Shown: positions 19,901 through 28,937 of the stretch, one piece after another
Position numbering within the stretch: position 1 is the first letter of the stretch
Layout of the letters: every line of letters begins with the position of its first letter
Source: Phaeodactylum tricornutum CCAP 1055/1
Lineage: Eukaryota; Bacillariophyta; Bacillariophyceae; Surirellales; Neidiaceae
Direction: 5' to 3'
DNA length: 64,000 bases
Assembly: GCF_000150955.2 (NCBI RefSeq)
Contig: NC_011675.1
Coordinates: 929,650-993,649 of the forward strand
Notes under the pieces: model-generated
Told to the model about the DNA's origin: nothing
The model's input: the letters and a program-made list of their open reading frames with translations, nothing else
Databases searched by the model: none
Made by a program: the position numbers and the translations under genes

Positions 19901-20250
19901 TCGTCGGTATGCCGATTGTTCGTTTCGTAATGCGACGTCACGTACCGCTCAAAGGTGAAGAGATTCTCGGTAGGCTTTTCGGCGCGTTGTTCGAATGCAT
20001 CACGAACACTAACGTGCGGATCTACAGGCGCAGGATTGACTACCGCACCCGTATTCTCGACCGGCACGAGTACTGACTGCTTGCCCATTGTCGTCGCATC
20101 GTTGGTCCTACTACCCGTCGTCGTTTTGGTAACGCCACCGCTGGCCATCATTTCTTCGAAAAAGTCTACATCGTATTCGGCCGTCGGCGGCTCGTAAGAT
20201 TCCTCAATGTAGTCATTGATGAGATCATCCTCGTCGAAATCGGGTTCCAT
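16929..20250 (-). CDS. CTF18: CTF18-type clamp-loader large subunit (alternative RFC)
   Basis: Four exons: 20250-19946, 19851-18195, 18116-17493 and 17390-16929. Introns are 94, 78 and 102 bp, all GT-AG (donors GTACGT, GTATGT, GTACGT) and phases agree, giving 1015 residues. The N-terminus is acidic ([27 protein letters not shown]). The AAA+ core has [18 protein letters not shown], Walker [21 protein letters not shown] (about 386), Walker [12 protein letters not shown], sensor 1 [10 protein letters not shown] and a sensor-2 region [14 protein letters not shown]. The C-terminus [15 protein letters not shown] ending EDLA matches the Ctf18 tail that binds Dcc1 and Ctf8. Ctf18-RFC loads PCNA on the leading strand and serves cohesion and the replication checkpoint. 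The gene is convergent with the NPF gene (92 bp apart). Confidence 0.9.
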
Positions 20251-20744
20251 TCTGCGTTATCCAAGACCGTTCCAAGCTAGTATTGGTTGACACGGCACAA
20301 AGCTGGGACGACACTTTCGATTGCACCGGCTGAAGAGTATTTCGTGACTACCCACCATCATGGTCGGTTGAGACGAGCAGGAAGTGGCACGGGACGGAAA
20401 GGCGCGAAAAAGCTGTGCAGGCGTTCCCTTGTTACGAATGTATTGGATTCATTGGATAGTTTAAAGCTATTGCGACATTGACATTCTTATGTTTCCATTG
20501 GTTCGTGTCACCCCAGGGACACATTTTGTGTCGGAATGGTGACGGTGAATCCGGTTTCATTTTCATACGGTAATACGCAGCTATATAGCGAACTTTCGGA
20601 TTCTGCAAAACAATTCACAATCAGTACGTGTGTTTACAGCTACAAATGTTTTTCGAGAAAGGTGGTGATACACAGGCTTTCCTTTTCCATCTTCATTCTT
20701 CATGAGGAGATACGATTTGCGCATCATTTTGTCCTCTCGTAGGC
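20251..20744. other. Spacer between CTF18 start and repeat-protein gene 1 end
   Basis: 494 bp without a recognised gene; probable CTF18 promoter near 20251-20400. Nothing else seen. Confidence 0.5.
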
Positions 20745-20957
20745 TCACAGCGCATCCCTCGCCTTCTGCAACGCACTGCGATCCATCCCGGCCTGGTCCT
20801 TTGCTTTCTGAGCACCGCTCCGGTCAATACCGACGTTGTCCTTGACCTTTTGCAGCCGACTGCGACCGACACCGGTATCATCCTTGTTACGTTGCGTGTG
20901 GCCCACTCCAAGCGTTTCCTTGGTTTGCTGGATCGCGGACTTGTGGTGGTCGTGCAT
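20745..20957 (-). CDS. Small 14-residue-repeat protein 1 (tandem paralogue)
   Basis: 70 residues, single exon. The sequence is hydrophilic and made of about four 14-residue units: SAIQQTKETLGVGH, then TGVGRSRLQKVKDN, VGIDRSGAQKAKDQ and AGMDRSALQKARDA. The consensus is (A/V)-G-(V/I)-D-R-S-(G/A)-x-Q-K-A-K-D-x. It is charged, has no cysteine, no signal and no membrane segment, and could fold as an amphipathic helix in the manner of LEA or CsbD-like stress proteins; that comparison is only by composition. It is the most diverged of the three copies (ends in L not M, with R for K in places). A conserved block lies 119 bp upstream of the ATG. Function unknown. Confidence 0.75.
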   Translation of the reverse strand: MHDHHKSAIQQTKETLGVGHTQRNKDDTGVGRSRLQKVKDNVGIDRSGAQKAKDQAGMDRSALQKARDAL

Positions 20958-21474
20958 ACTTTCAGATGGAAGCGAAGGCTTTTTTACGGTTCACAATGGA
21001 ATCAAACGTTTTTATAAGTGGAAAGTGATGCTCCATTCGGTTTGAAGAGTTGCCTTTGTAAATTGGACAAACCGATTTCGAGATCGAAGAGGGTCAAGGA
21101 AGCCCCAAACTTTTTTTACTTCAACATGGAGTCGCATTTGAAGTACTGAATCGTCACCAGTTGAGTCAAGGAGTCGCAGTGGGCACTTCAATGAGAATTT
21201 TGAGGGATGGACGACGATTGACCGTGAGATATCTCCGTCGCATCATTAGATTTGTTCGACGGTCATTACGACTCACACGGACTTGGAATGATCTCTAGAT
21301 ATGGTGCAGAATGACAAAAGTTGGCCAGTGCAGTTTCTTGCAACGATTCTAATCAAAATACACGGTAGCACAATAGTGGACACAAAAGTGATGCAAAGCA
21401 TAATACTATTTTCCTTCTCTGCCTTCATTATCACTGTCAGAACGCATTGCCGTCCTTTTCCTGCTGCATCCGGT
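20958..21474. other. Upstream region of repeat-protein gene 1
   Basis: 517 bp between gene 1 and gene 2. It holds the conserved upstream block (21076-21106) and one TCACTGTCA at 21431-21439, close to the stop of gene 2. No other gene seen. Confidence 0.5.
21076..21106 (-). promoter_or_regulatory. Conserved upstream block, gene 1
   Basis: On the plus strand tttcgagatcgaagagggtc and on to agcccc. It aligns with 21811-21843 and 22549-22580 at the same distance (119, 124 and 127 bp) from the three start codons. Confidence 0.6.
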
Positions 21475-21687
21475 CTACATGGCATCCTTCGCCTTCTGTA
21501 GCGCGCTGCGGTCTACGCCGGCTTGATCCTTGGCTTTCTGGGCGTCGCTAACATCAATGCCAACGCTATCTTTGGCCTTCTGTACACCGCTGCGATCCAC
21601 ACCGGCCTGATCTTTGTTGACTTGAGTGTCACCCAATCCGAGTGTTTCCTTGGTCTTCTGCATCATGGACTTGTCTTGGTCAGGCAT
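21475..21687 (-). CDS. Small 14-residue-repeat protein 2 (tandem paralogue)
   Basis: 70 residues: MPDQDKSMMQKTKETLGLGD, then units AGVDRSGVQKAKDS, VGIDVSDAQKAKDQ and AGVDRSALQKAKDA. It is close to protein 3 in the N-terminus (D-K-S-M-M-Q-K-x-K-E-T-L-G). Lysine and aspartate rich, uncharged overall, no hydrophobic core, no targeting signal. Expected to be cytosolic or nuclear and intrinsically disordered or helical. Like its neighbours it is a separate transcription unit as judged by its own upstream block. Function unknown; a desiccation or stress protectant is a guess from composition. Confidence 0.8.
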   Translation of the reverse strand: MPDQDKSMMQKTKETLGLGDTQVNKDQAGVDRSGVQKAKDSVGIDVSDAQKAKDQAGVDRSALQKAKDAM

Positions 21688-22203
21688 TTTGGTTTCGATT
21701 TGTTGTATGTACTTGAGTAGGCAACTGAAATAGTCAATTGATTGAATTTGTGAAACGAGATCGTCATCTGATGTTTTTCTTCATTCCATTCTACAAAAAT
21801 TCGGGAAGAAAATTCGGAGATCGAAGACCCTCGTGGAAAATCCATTCTTCTCGTTAGGAACGGAATGGATGATTGCGAAGATATACAGTCCCACAACGGG
21901 TATCGACTTCAATATACGACTGACTGTATAGTTGTATACTTCTTCACTCAGGAGCATCATCGACAGTAAGATTTGATGTGACCAGCAATACTTTTAAGCA
22001 AAACTGGGAACTTTTCCTTACTGATATTATGCAGATCGAATTTACCGGTTTGAGGACCTAGATGTTCTGATGTAGTTATTTACATTAGCATATTTTTACA
22101 AATAGACAGTAGAGAGATGATCACAGCTATTTACTTTATTTTTCCTACGCCTCCGCTCTCACAGCTGGAATATCAATCTCCGCTCCCTTGACCGAGCGCC
22201 TGT
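21688..22203. other. Upstream region of repeat-protein gene 2
   Basis: 516 bp. Holds the conserved block at 21811-21843. No gene recognised. Confidence 0.5.
21811..21843 (-). promoter_or_regulatory. Conserved upstream block, gene 2
   Basis: aattcggagatcgaagaccc followed by tcgtggaaaatcc on the plus strand; counterpart of the blocks upstream of genes 1 and 3. Confidence 0.6.
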
Positions 22204-22422
22204 TTACATGGCATCCTTAGCCTTTTGCACGGCACTGCGGTCTGTACCAGCGGTGTCCTTGGCTTGCTGAGCCCCGCTCTTGTCCACGCCGACATTGTCC
22301 TTGGCCTTTTGCATGCCGCTGCGGTCAACACCAGCATCGTCTTTCTTGTCCTGGGTATCGGTCATTCCAAGAGTCTCCTTGGCCTTCTGCATCATAGATT
22401 TGTCGTCGTTTTGTTCAGGCAT
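22204..22422 (-). CDS. Small 14-residue-repeat protein 3 (tandem paralogue)
   Basis: 72 residues: MPEQNDDKSMMQKAKETLGM, then units AGVDRSGMQKAKDN, VGVDKSGAQQAKDT and AGTDRSAVQKAKDA, ending in M. Two residues longer than protein 2 at the N-terminus. The three genes lie in the same orientation with nearly equal spacing (about 730 bp from start to start), which indicates tandem duplication of a gene together with its promoter. No intron is needed. Function unknown. Confidence 0.8.
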   Translation of the reverse strand: MPEQNDDKSMMQKAKETLGMTDTQDKKDDAGVDRSGMQKAKDNVGVDKSGAQQAKDTAGTDRSAVQKAKDAM

Positions 22423-22548
22423 CTTGATATTGTTTTTTGTGTTTCTGGAAAAGTATTGACAAGAATGGTCAATGTTGTAAATTTATGAGATATAGTATAG
22501 TATATTTGTTCCATCCAGTGCGCTACATGACTTGCGGAAGATGGAGAG

Positions 22549-22580
22549 ATTCAGAGTTCGAAGACGCTCAAGGAGAGCCC
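22549..22580 (-). promoter_or_regulatory. Conserved upstream block, gene 3
   Basis: attcagagttcgaagacgct followed by caaggagagccc on the plus strand, 127 bp from the ATG of gene 3. Confidence 0.6.
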
Positions 22581-23044
22581 ATGGGGTACTTCGGAATGGC
22601 ACGAGCAGAAGCCAGTGATTTTCGAGATTCCACAATACTCGATGGCAATGTGATGGCTGCGAACTTCAATCAATACTCCATATCAATCTTTTTCGTATGT
22701 TCTTTCGAAGTTCGATAGTACAATCGACGATCGCACATGCAAAGATACCATACCCAGCCGCGCAAACGACTGACGTAAAGTTCAAAATGGAGATATTCTT
22801 GAAAATAAGAGAAAGCACACACGACGAAATATACATTGTTCTCTTCACGAGACGCCGACTATGAAAATTCCGCCGGGACGGGAACCACTTCCGGATTCCA
22901 GCAAAGGCGAATGGATCCCATGGATCCCAAGAGCTGTAGACGGTGACTCGCAACACAGTTAAACTTGAACGTTAGCCCTTTGCTGTCTTTGGCGGACACC
23001 GGTGGGAAGCGTAGAGTTTTTTTTTGCATTGCTGCTCCCCGGAC

Positions 23045-23083
23045 TGACAGTGAAACATCATCTTGTATCCAGCTTGACTGTGA
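23045..23083. promoter_or_regulatory. Two TCACWGTCA-type motifs before VPS26
   Basis: TGACAGTGA (23045-23053) and TGACTGTGA (23075-23083), in the same orientation, 30 bp apart, immediately before the VPS26 start. Confidence 0.45.
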
Positions 23084-23101
23084 ATAGCTCTCGGAAGAAA
23101 A

Positions 23102-24397
23102 ATGAACGTTGTATGTAAGAATTATTTTGCCTCCGCGTAAGGCTTTGTTGATCCTATCCCTTCTTACGCTTCAGATTCTATCCTCTGTTTGTCATGCAAG
23201 GGATCTTTACTCGGCGCTTTGACCGGCAGTGGCGGTCCTGCAGTGGAGATTCGTTTGACGCCGCCTTCCTCGCAGGATATCGTCGCAATGGATCACGCGC
23301 CAAGCTGGAAGCTGCACCGGAATCCCTTTTGGAGAGTGAAGCATCCCGCTAGCGACAAGTTGATTACTCCCCAAACATCCGGCTTATTGCAACAACAACA
23401 GTTTGCACAGGGATATTTCGAGAACAGCGTACATGCGCCACACCAACAACGCGCAAATCACCAATCGAGTCCGCAATTCACGGGTTCTTCTTCGGATCCT
23501 TTGACGGATTCGTCGTCCATTGTTTACGCCTATGAAGCAAGTCAGGATGTTCAAGGGGCTGTCATCTTGCGATTGCCTCCAGGCAAAAAGGTGGAGCACT
23601 TGGGCATCAAAGTGCAATTTATAGGGCGCATCGATATGAGTATAGGTGTTCACGAAGGTCGCCCACACTACGATTTTATTAGCCTGTCAAAGGAATTAGC
23701 CCCGCCCGGATCTTTGTACCAAACTGAGACCATGTACACTTTTCATTTTAAAAACATGGACAAGGAATTCGAGTCTTATTGTGGGCGAAACGTGGCAGTT
23801 CGGTATATTGTCAAGGTCAAGGTAGAGCGCAAGTTTTTGCCCCCACTCAAGCAGGAACAGGATGTTTGGGTGCAGTTCCGTGGACAGGAGCCAATCTCAC
23901 ACGAGTCTATCAAAATGGAAGTTGGAATTGAAGACTGCTTGCATATTGAATTTGAATATGCCCGACGCCAATACCATTTGCGGGACACTATTACTGGTAA
24001 AATTCATTTTTTGCTCGTGCAAATCAAAATCAAACACATGGAGCTAGCTGTCATTCGAAGGGAAACCAGTGGAGAAGGTGTTGCGCTCGCAGCAGCTACA
24101 GACGCCACCAATCAAGGAAGTTCTTCCAACTCGAACGTCGACGCCGCTGGCAATATTTTTACCGAAACTCAAACCCTTGTCAAATACGAAATCATGGACG
24201 GTGCACCCGTCAAGGGTGAAGTCATTCCGGTGAAATTGTCTTTGCAAGGTATTCCTGCTGATTTAACCCCAACCTATACAGCCGTTAACAATCGTTTTTC
24301 AGTGCGGTATTTTCTGAACCTGGTCTTGGTGGATGAAGATGACCGTCGGTACTTCAAGCAGCAAGAAATAATCTTATGGCGGAAAGACTTGGGGTAG
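23102..24397 (+). CDS. VPS26: Retromer subunit VPS26
   Basis: Exon 1 is only 13 nt (23102-23114); a 60-bp intron (GTAAGA to TTCAG) leads to exon 2, 23175-24397. The product is 411 residues, starting MNVVYSIL. Arrestin-like fold motifs are clear: GVHEGRPHYDFISLSKELAP, ETMYTFHFKNMDKEFESYCG, VAVRYIVKVKVERKF, then IGIEDCLHIEFEY-like text and GEVIPVKLSLQGI, ending FFLNLV-type strand and YFKQQEIILWR. VPS26 binds VPS35 in the retromer, which returns receptors from endosomes to the Golgi. About 70 residues near the N-terminus are extra and Q/H/S-rich (about 65-120), and a serine/asparagine loop sits near 310. The exon 1 model rests on splice sites and frame, not on transcript data. Convergent with the exonuclease gene, 47 bp apart. 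Confidence 0.92.
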
Positions 24398-24444
24398 ACT
24401 AATATTATGGATATTGCCATGCTGAAATTATAAACGGTCGATGA

Positions 24445-26713
24445 CTAGCGTTTCCGTTTGCGGGACGCAATGATACCCAAAGCTACACTTGCGGCAAACG
24501 CCACAGCAGCGCTTGCCATTATCTTCCATTTTACAGGTGAAAGCTCCACCTTTGAAATCCGAGATGGCGGCTTGTTTTGCCCAGCATACCAATAAACTTT
24601 ACTAGCCTCCGGGTCGAATCCGTCGCCCTGGAGTGATCGTCGAACGGAGAAGAGCATCTCCTGGACAAGCCCAGCATGCTCCGCCAAAACATCCGGCAAG
24701 TAGTAAGTAATGCGGCGCAAACTTTCTTCGCACGTCGGTCGTTGCCACGAAATAACGACTAGTAGCTCCAAAGGGGCGACAAACCCAGATAAGCATTCTA
24801 AACGCGTTGCGACACGGTCACGCCAGGCTACCAGTTCTTCATACAGTGCAATCTGAGAATCTCCAAAGTGCACCTCATTTCGCCGCGCGCGCTGGAGGAG
24901 CGACAGAAAATCTTTCTGTTTCAAAAAAGGTTCCTTCCGATCAGACCATAGATCCTTGCATCTAAGTTGGCTCCATGAAAGCACTTTCATCAGAGAGGCT
25001 TGCAAGCGAAGTACAGCGGCGCTCGCGTTCGAGATTTCACTAAGTGATGACTTTCTTTCATCACTTGAGCTACTGCTCTCGGTGCTAGCTGTCCTTGGTC
25101 GATTACTCCATGTAGGTGGGAATGAGGTTTCGTCATCAACTTGCGGCTGAAAGTGGTTGCCCTCGACCAACCAATTATCATTCTTGCGGTCCGATTCTAG
25201 GTTTAAAGGTTCTATGAAATCGTCACTGGCAAGACCATGACAAGTCGACTCTGCTGCATTGGAACTTGGCGGACCGATACCTTGCTCTTCCATTTTTACG
25301 ATTGCCATAGAATTGATTGCTGCTAGGGTATCAGCAACCATGCGAGATTCATGTAATTCCTCCGCCGGCTTTATTTCAAACAGGTAGGTCTTCGTCAAAT
25401 CACGAATCATAAGCATTCGCAGCTCAATCAAAAAGTGGACGTCAAATCTACCGTACTGTATCATTGGCCCTGTCAGCGGACGAGCTCTCCAATCGCAGGT
25501 CTGATATTCGTTTTTCAAACTTTTGTAAAGATCCGTATATTTCATGCCGTAGTGTTCGCAAACTGCAGCGAGCCCATGCGATTCTAGACACAAGACTTTC
25601 GCGGCTTCGTAAGTGTCGAAAGCATTGATGACAAAGATTCCGAAATCGCGATGGAGAGACCGTACATCAAGTCCACCAATGGAATGTCCAACCTTGACAA
25701 TGTCCGGATCCGCAAATATCGGTGCCAGTCCCCCGACTTCTTCAAAAACACCAGGTGCGAGAGGGTCAATAACGTACGCCATACCATGATCGGTCGAAAG
25801 CTGCAGCAAGCAAGTCAGCTGAGTGTATTTCGATTTGTTGTATGACTCAACATCAAAAGCAAGTGCCAAGGGAGGAGATTGCGAAAGTTCACTTATGCAG
25901 GCTCTCATTTTCGAAGGTGTGTCGACCAGAGTCCATTCGCTCTTTCGCATGCTAGAGTCCCATACAGCAGGGGGTTCGACCCCTGAGAGATCTTTGTTCG
26001 CCCAGATTCTGAAATCCATCGAATCGATGCCATCGCGCAAACAGCATCCAGGTTGGTCAATTAGCTTCTGAATAGACTGGCGAGCCAGCTGCTCTGCCCG
26101 TGCTTGTACAGCCATTTCCTGCTGAACATCCGATACTGTTGATTCTACTCCCATATCCAAGGTCATACTTCGACAATACCATGGCTTATAGCGATGAACC
26201 GAAAATTTCAACGGTTTCTCTATGTTTGGCAAATGATCAAAGCCGTCGGCGTATATGGAGATAACCAAGTATCGGTCGTCTCGATTCTCTCCGACGCTGA
26301 CGTGATACAGATTGGCTGATGTCGATAGATTGAGAAAAAAGGTTGGAGTAAGCAATACGAAATAAATGGATTTTCGCAGCGCAGAAAGTTTTACCTTCCA
26401 CGCAACTCTCGTGGACAGCCAACCGCTGCTTTGAGGATAGCGTCCTTGGCAAGGCCAAATAGGGAGCTGACACGTTTCGCTGATCAAGTACCGGCATTTC
26501 TACTACCCCGATAGTTCGAACAAAGGATTTTTTCATCGATAAGCTTTCGGCATCGTACGTTCCATCGGAAACGCGTTCGGCGTGTTGACGATATGTTTTG
26601 AGATAGCGGATTAAGTCTCCTCGTTCTTTCCAGCTCCAGCTCGTATTAAAACCAGTGGCACTGTCGCCTTTGGGCTTTGCCTTAAATCTATTTTTGCGTC
26701 TCCATCGACCCAT
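24445..26713 (-). CDS. RRP6-like 3'-5' exonuclease with HRDC-like region and C-terminal membrane tail
   Basis: Two exons, 26713-26395 and 26315-24445, with a 79-bp intron in phase 1; 729 residues. The DEDDy exonuclease domain (about 225-430) shows LALAFDVESYNKSKYTQL (D261, E263), VGHSIGGLDVRSLHRDFGIF, INAFDTYEAAKVL and the last motif MIQYGRFDVHFLIELR with Y and D. An HRDC-like helical region (about 590-690) contains LYEELVAWRDRVATR and SLRRITYYLPDVL. The C-terminus has a hydrophobic helix IMASAAVAFAASVALGIIAS followed by RKRKR, a tail-anchor layout. This resembles the cytoplasmic RRP6-like proteins of plants (RRP6L3) more than nuclear exosome RRP6. The membrane location is inference from the tail. 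The N-terminal exon is basic. Confidence 0.8.
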
Positions 26714-27452
26714 CCTTTTTGCGAGGAGAATCCAGGATCCCGACGATGCGTTTCAATGTGATAGTAGCGAGCACTGCTGGTCGATAAAGCTCATTTTGCG
26801 GTTGGACTCGGAATACTGTGACTGGGAACCTGAAGGGCCAACTCATTGTTTCCTCTCTATCGCGTGTATGAAAATATCCCCAAGACTGATCTACTTCATT
26901 CGTTAGCTATTCTGCGAAAGTTAACTCCAATTAGAGTTCGGAATCGGCAAATTGATCATCGCTTCTCCATCTCCTGGAAGCCGTTAGCTTACAGGTGAGC
27001 TCTCCATACTACGATGAAAAATGATACGGCCCCATTTCCACAACGGATGGCTACCATTGGGAAAGGTCAAAAGCAATGAATGGCAAAAGGTTTCCAAATT
27101 CACATTCCGTGAAAAGGTCTGATCGTCGTCCTTAACTGTAAGCTGGTTTCTTGTGTACTTAAACACAATACCATATTAGAACACAGCCGGCTAAGCAATA
27201 AGATGGCCCACCGAGAGGGAAAAAGGATGAGTTAAAGGGCTACAGTGTGGAATATGGCAACATAATAGGCGTCGTATCCGCGTGTTTTAAGTCTGATTTC
27301 ATACAGAGTAACTTATCCAAAACACAAGTATGTATGTGAAAGGGTGGAGCTTGGACAACAGCTAAAGAAATAGTCTGACAGCAGTTTTCGGATCAATTTA
27401 TTTCTAAAATGTATAGCATTTGCGACTGGGAATATAAGGATTACAGATCACC
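26714..27452. other. Spacer 5' of the exonuclease gene
   Basis: 739 bp between the exonuclease start and the stop of the next minus-strand gene. No credible coding region or motif seen. Confidence 0.5.
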
Positions 27453-28076
27453 TCACCCAAAGCGCCCCTTACTTCCCAAATCTCCACTAGCTCGTTTCAC
27501 AATCGTCTTCGATTGAACCATCATGTCCACCAAAGCCCAAAGTTGTTTTTCTTCAGCACTTTTTTCGCGCATTTTTCCAGCTTCGTTGTCCGCTAGAGAT
27601 TGTTCTGTGCTAATCGCATGCGTGTCCGCTTCTTGTTCCAAATCGATTGCCATTGCTGCTGCCTTTGCTTTTACTTGATCGCCTAAAATGATCAACTGCT
27701 GGTCAAACAAATGCGTAAACCGCTGAGGGTCGCCGTTAGGTCGAGAAAAGGCTTCTGTAAAGATGCATTGCATACGTTGCCTTCGAGAGTCGTCCGTCCT
27801 CTCTTTCGACAGAGAAAGAATCAAGTCTTTCATTTCCCGTGCTTCGGAAGTTTGATTTTCCGAAGATGAATCTGAGCCGGCGGCAGCCGAACAGCGAGTT
27901 TGAATCGAAAGAGGTACAACAGACATATCGCGTTTAGCAATGACGAAAGAAGATGGTGCCCAACCATAAACTCCCGAGACGCTGTAAAACAAAAAGCTCA
28001 TGTGCAGGCCTGTTTGGGTAAGAAGAACCAGTCTAGCCTGCCTCCGTTTCCCATACGCTTTCGACATGCTGTTCAT
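27453..28076 (-). CDS. Unknown protein with plastid-type presequence
   Basis: 207 residues from the ATG at 28076 (a second ATG at 28067 is possible). A basic start is followed by a hydrophobic stretch (LVLLTQTGLHMSFLFYSV) and the sequence SGVYGWAPSSFVIAKR. An aromatic residue directly after a signal-peptide cleavage site is the diatom plastid-import pattern (the ASAF motif); here the site would be G-W, so plastid targeting is plausible but not certain. The rest is soluble and helical, with a stretch MQCIFTEAFSRPNGDPQRFT, then LFDQQLIILGDQVKAKAAAM and KQLWALVDMMVQSKTIV. I do not recognise a family. No known catalytic motif is seen. Confidence 0.65.
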   Translation of the reverse strand: MNSMSKAYGKRRQARLVLLTQTGLHMSFLFYSVSGVYGWAPSSFVIAKRDMSVVPLSIQTRCSAAAGSDSSSENQTSEAREMKDLILSLSKERTDDSRRQRMQCIFTEAFSRPNGDPQRFTHLFDQQLIILGDQVKAKAAAMAIDLEQEADTHAISTEQSLADNEAGKMREKSAEEKQLWALVDMMVQSKTIVKRASGDLGSKGRFG

Positions 28077-28937
28077 GTCAAACAACGAAACACAATTGTC
28101 CTATGGATGTGTAGAAGGCTTTTTTCTTCACTCTGATACTAATGGTCGTTTCAGGAGAAGCTGGTGTATAGCTAGCCGCAGCAGAGTTGGCAGACGATTA
28201 GACGGAGGTAGGAGAGGATTCTTCTGCCTGTCAGCAGCAGATTGCGCATATGCATATTTCAAATAGCACTCGTGTGACATTCTGTTGGCAATCTACAATC
28301 TAGAATCGGGACAATCAGTTTTGCATTGATGACGTCAGACACAGTCCAACTTGAAAAAAATCTCTACCAGGTTTGGTATAATTCACAATTTCTCCGATTT
28401 ATAGCGACCCATTTATCGAATTTCCTCAGTACAACAAAATCTTTTTGTTAATATGAGTTTTACTTCACATTCTTATATAACAAGAATGACTACGAAAGCA
28501 AAAAGTAAACACTTCCTCGATACTGACAGTGAAATAGATCTATCTCGTAGGAATCTGCCAGTTCGGAACAAATGAGATGACTTCATAGATAATTTTATAT
28601 AGAGGACTTTATTGTCAGTCTCGATAGCCATGTCCATTTGGGGCCTGAAAGAGTAACTCACAGTCAGTGAGAAAAGACCTCAAGGGGGTGTCTCTTACGG
28701 CTAGTCAAGCCTCGTTGCAGAATACTGCATATGCAGTTTTTGCCTGTAAGCCTCTCTCCAGGAGCGGTATCTTAAAGAGGGACAAGCTGCCCAGGGAACA
28801 ATACTCTGACAACAGCAAATCAGACCTCGAGACATTGCCGCAACGCTTCATGCCTGCCCTCTATCGTCGTGCATTATCAGCGAAAGACAAGACGTGACAT
28901 TTCTTGGCATAGAGATCTTTTCGCTTGTTTTGTCGTA
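28077..28937. other. Divergent spacer before the protein kinase gene
   Basis: 861 bp between divergent genes. Contains TGACAGTGA at 28524-28532 and TCACAGTCA at 28658-28666. A small plus-strand frame (28667-28897) lacks support and is taken as leader or noise. Confidence 0.5.
28524..28666. promoter_or_regulatory. TCACWGTCA-type motif pair before the kinase gene
   Basis: TGACAGTGA at 28524-28532 and TCACAGTCA at 28658-28666, opposite orientations, 134 bp apart, within the kinase upstream region. Confidence 0.4.

Larger units (their letters stand above)
22423..23101. other. Divergent spacer between repeat-protein gene 3 and VPS26
   Basis: 679 bp. Left part carries the conserved block of gene 3; right part carries TGACAGTGA at 23045-23053 and TGACTGTGA at 23075-23083, 20-60 bp before the VPS26 ATG. 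No gene recognised. Confidence 0.5.

Noticed and set aside
25973-25990. ggttcgacccc resembling a tRNA T-arm box
   Set aside because: Lies inside the RRP6-like coding region with no matching A box or cloverleaf.
28667-28897. Plus-strand frame of 76 codons before the kinase
   Set aside because: No similarity recognised; not in frame with the kinase start; best seen as leader.
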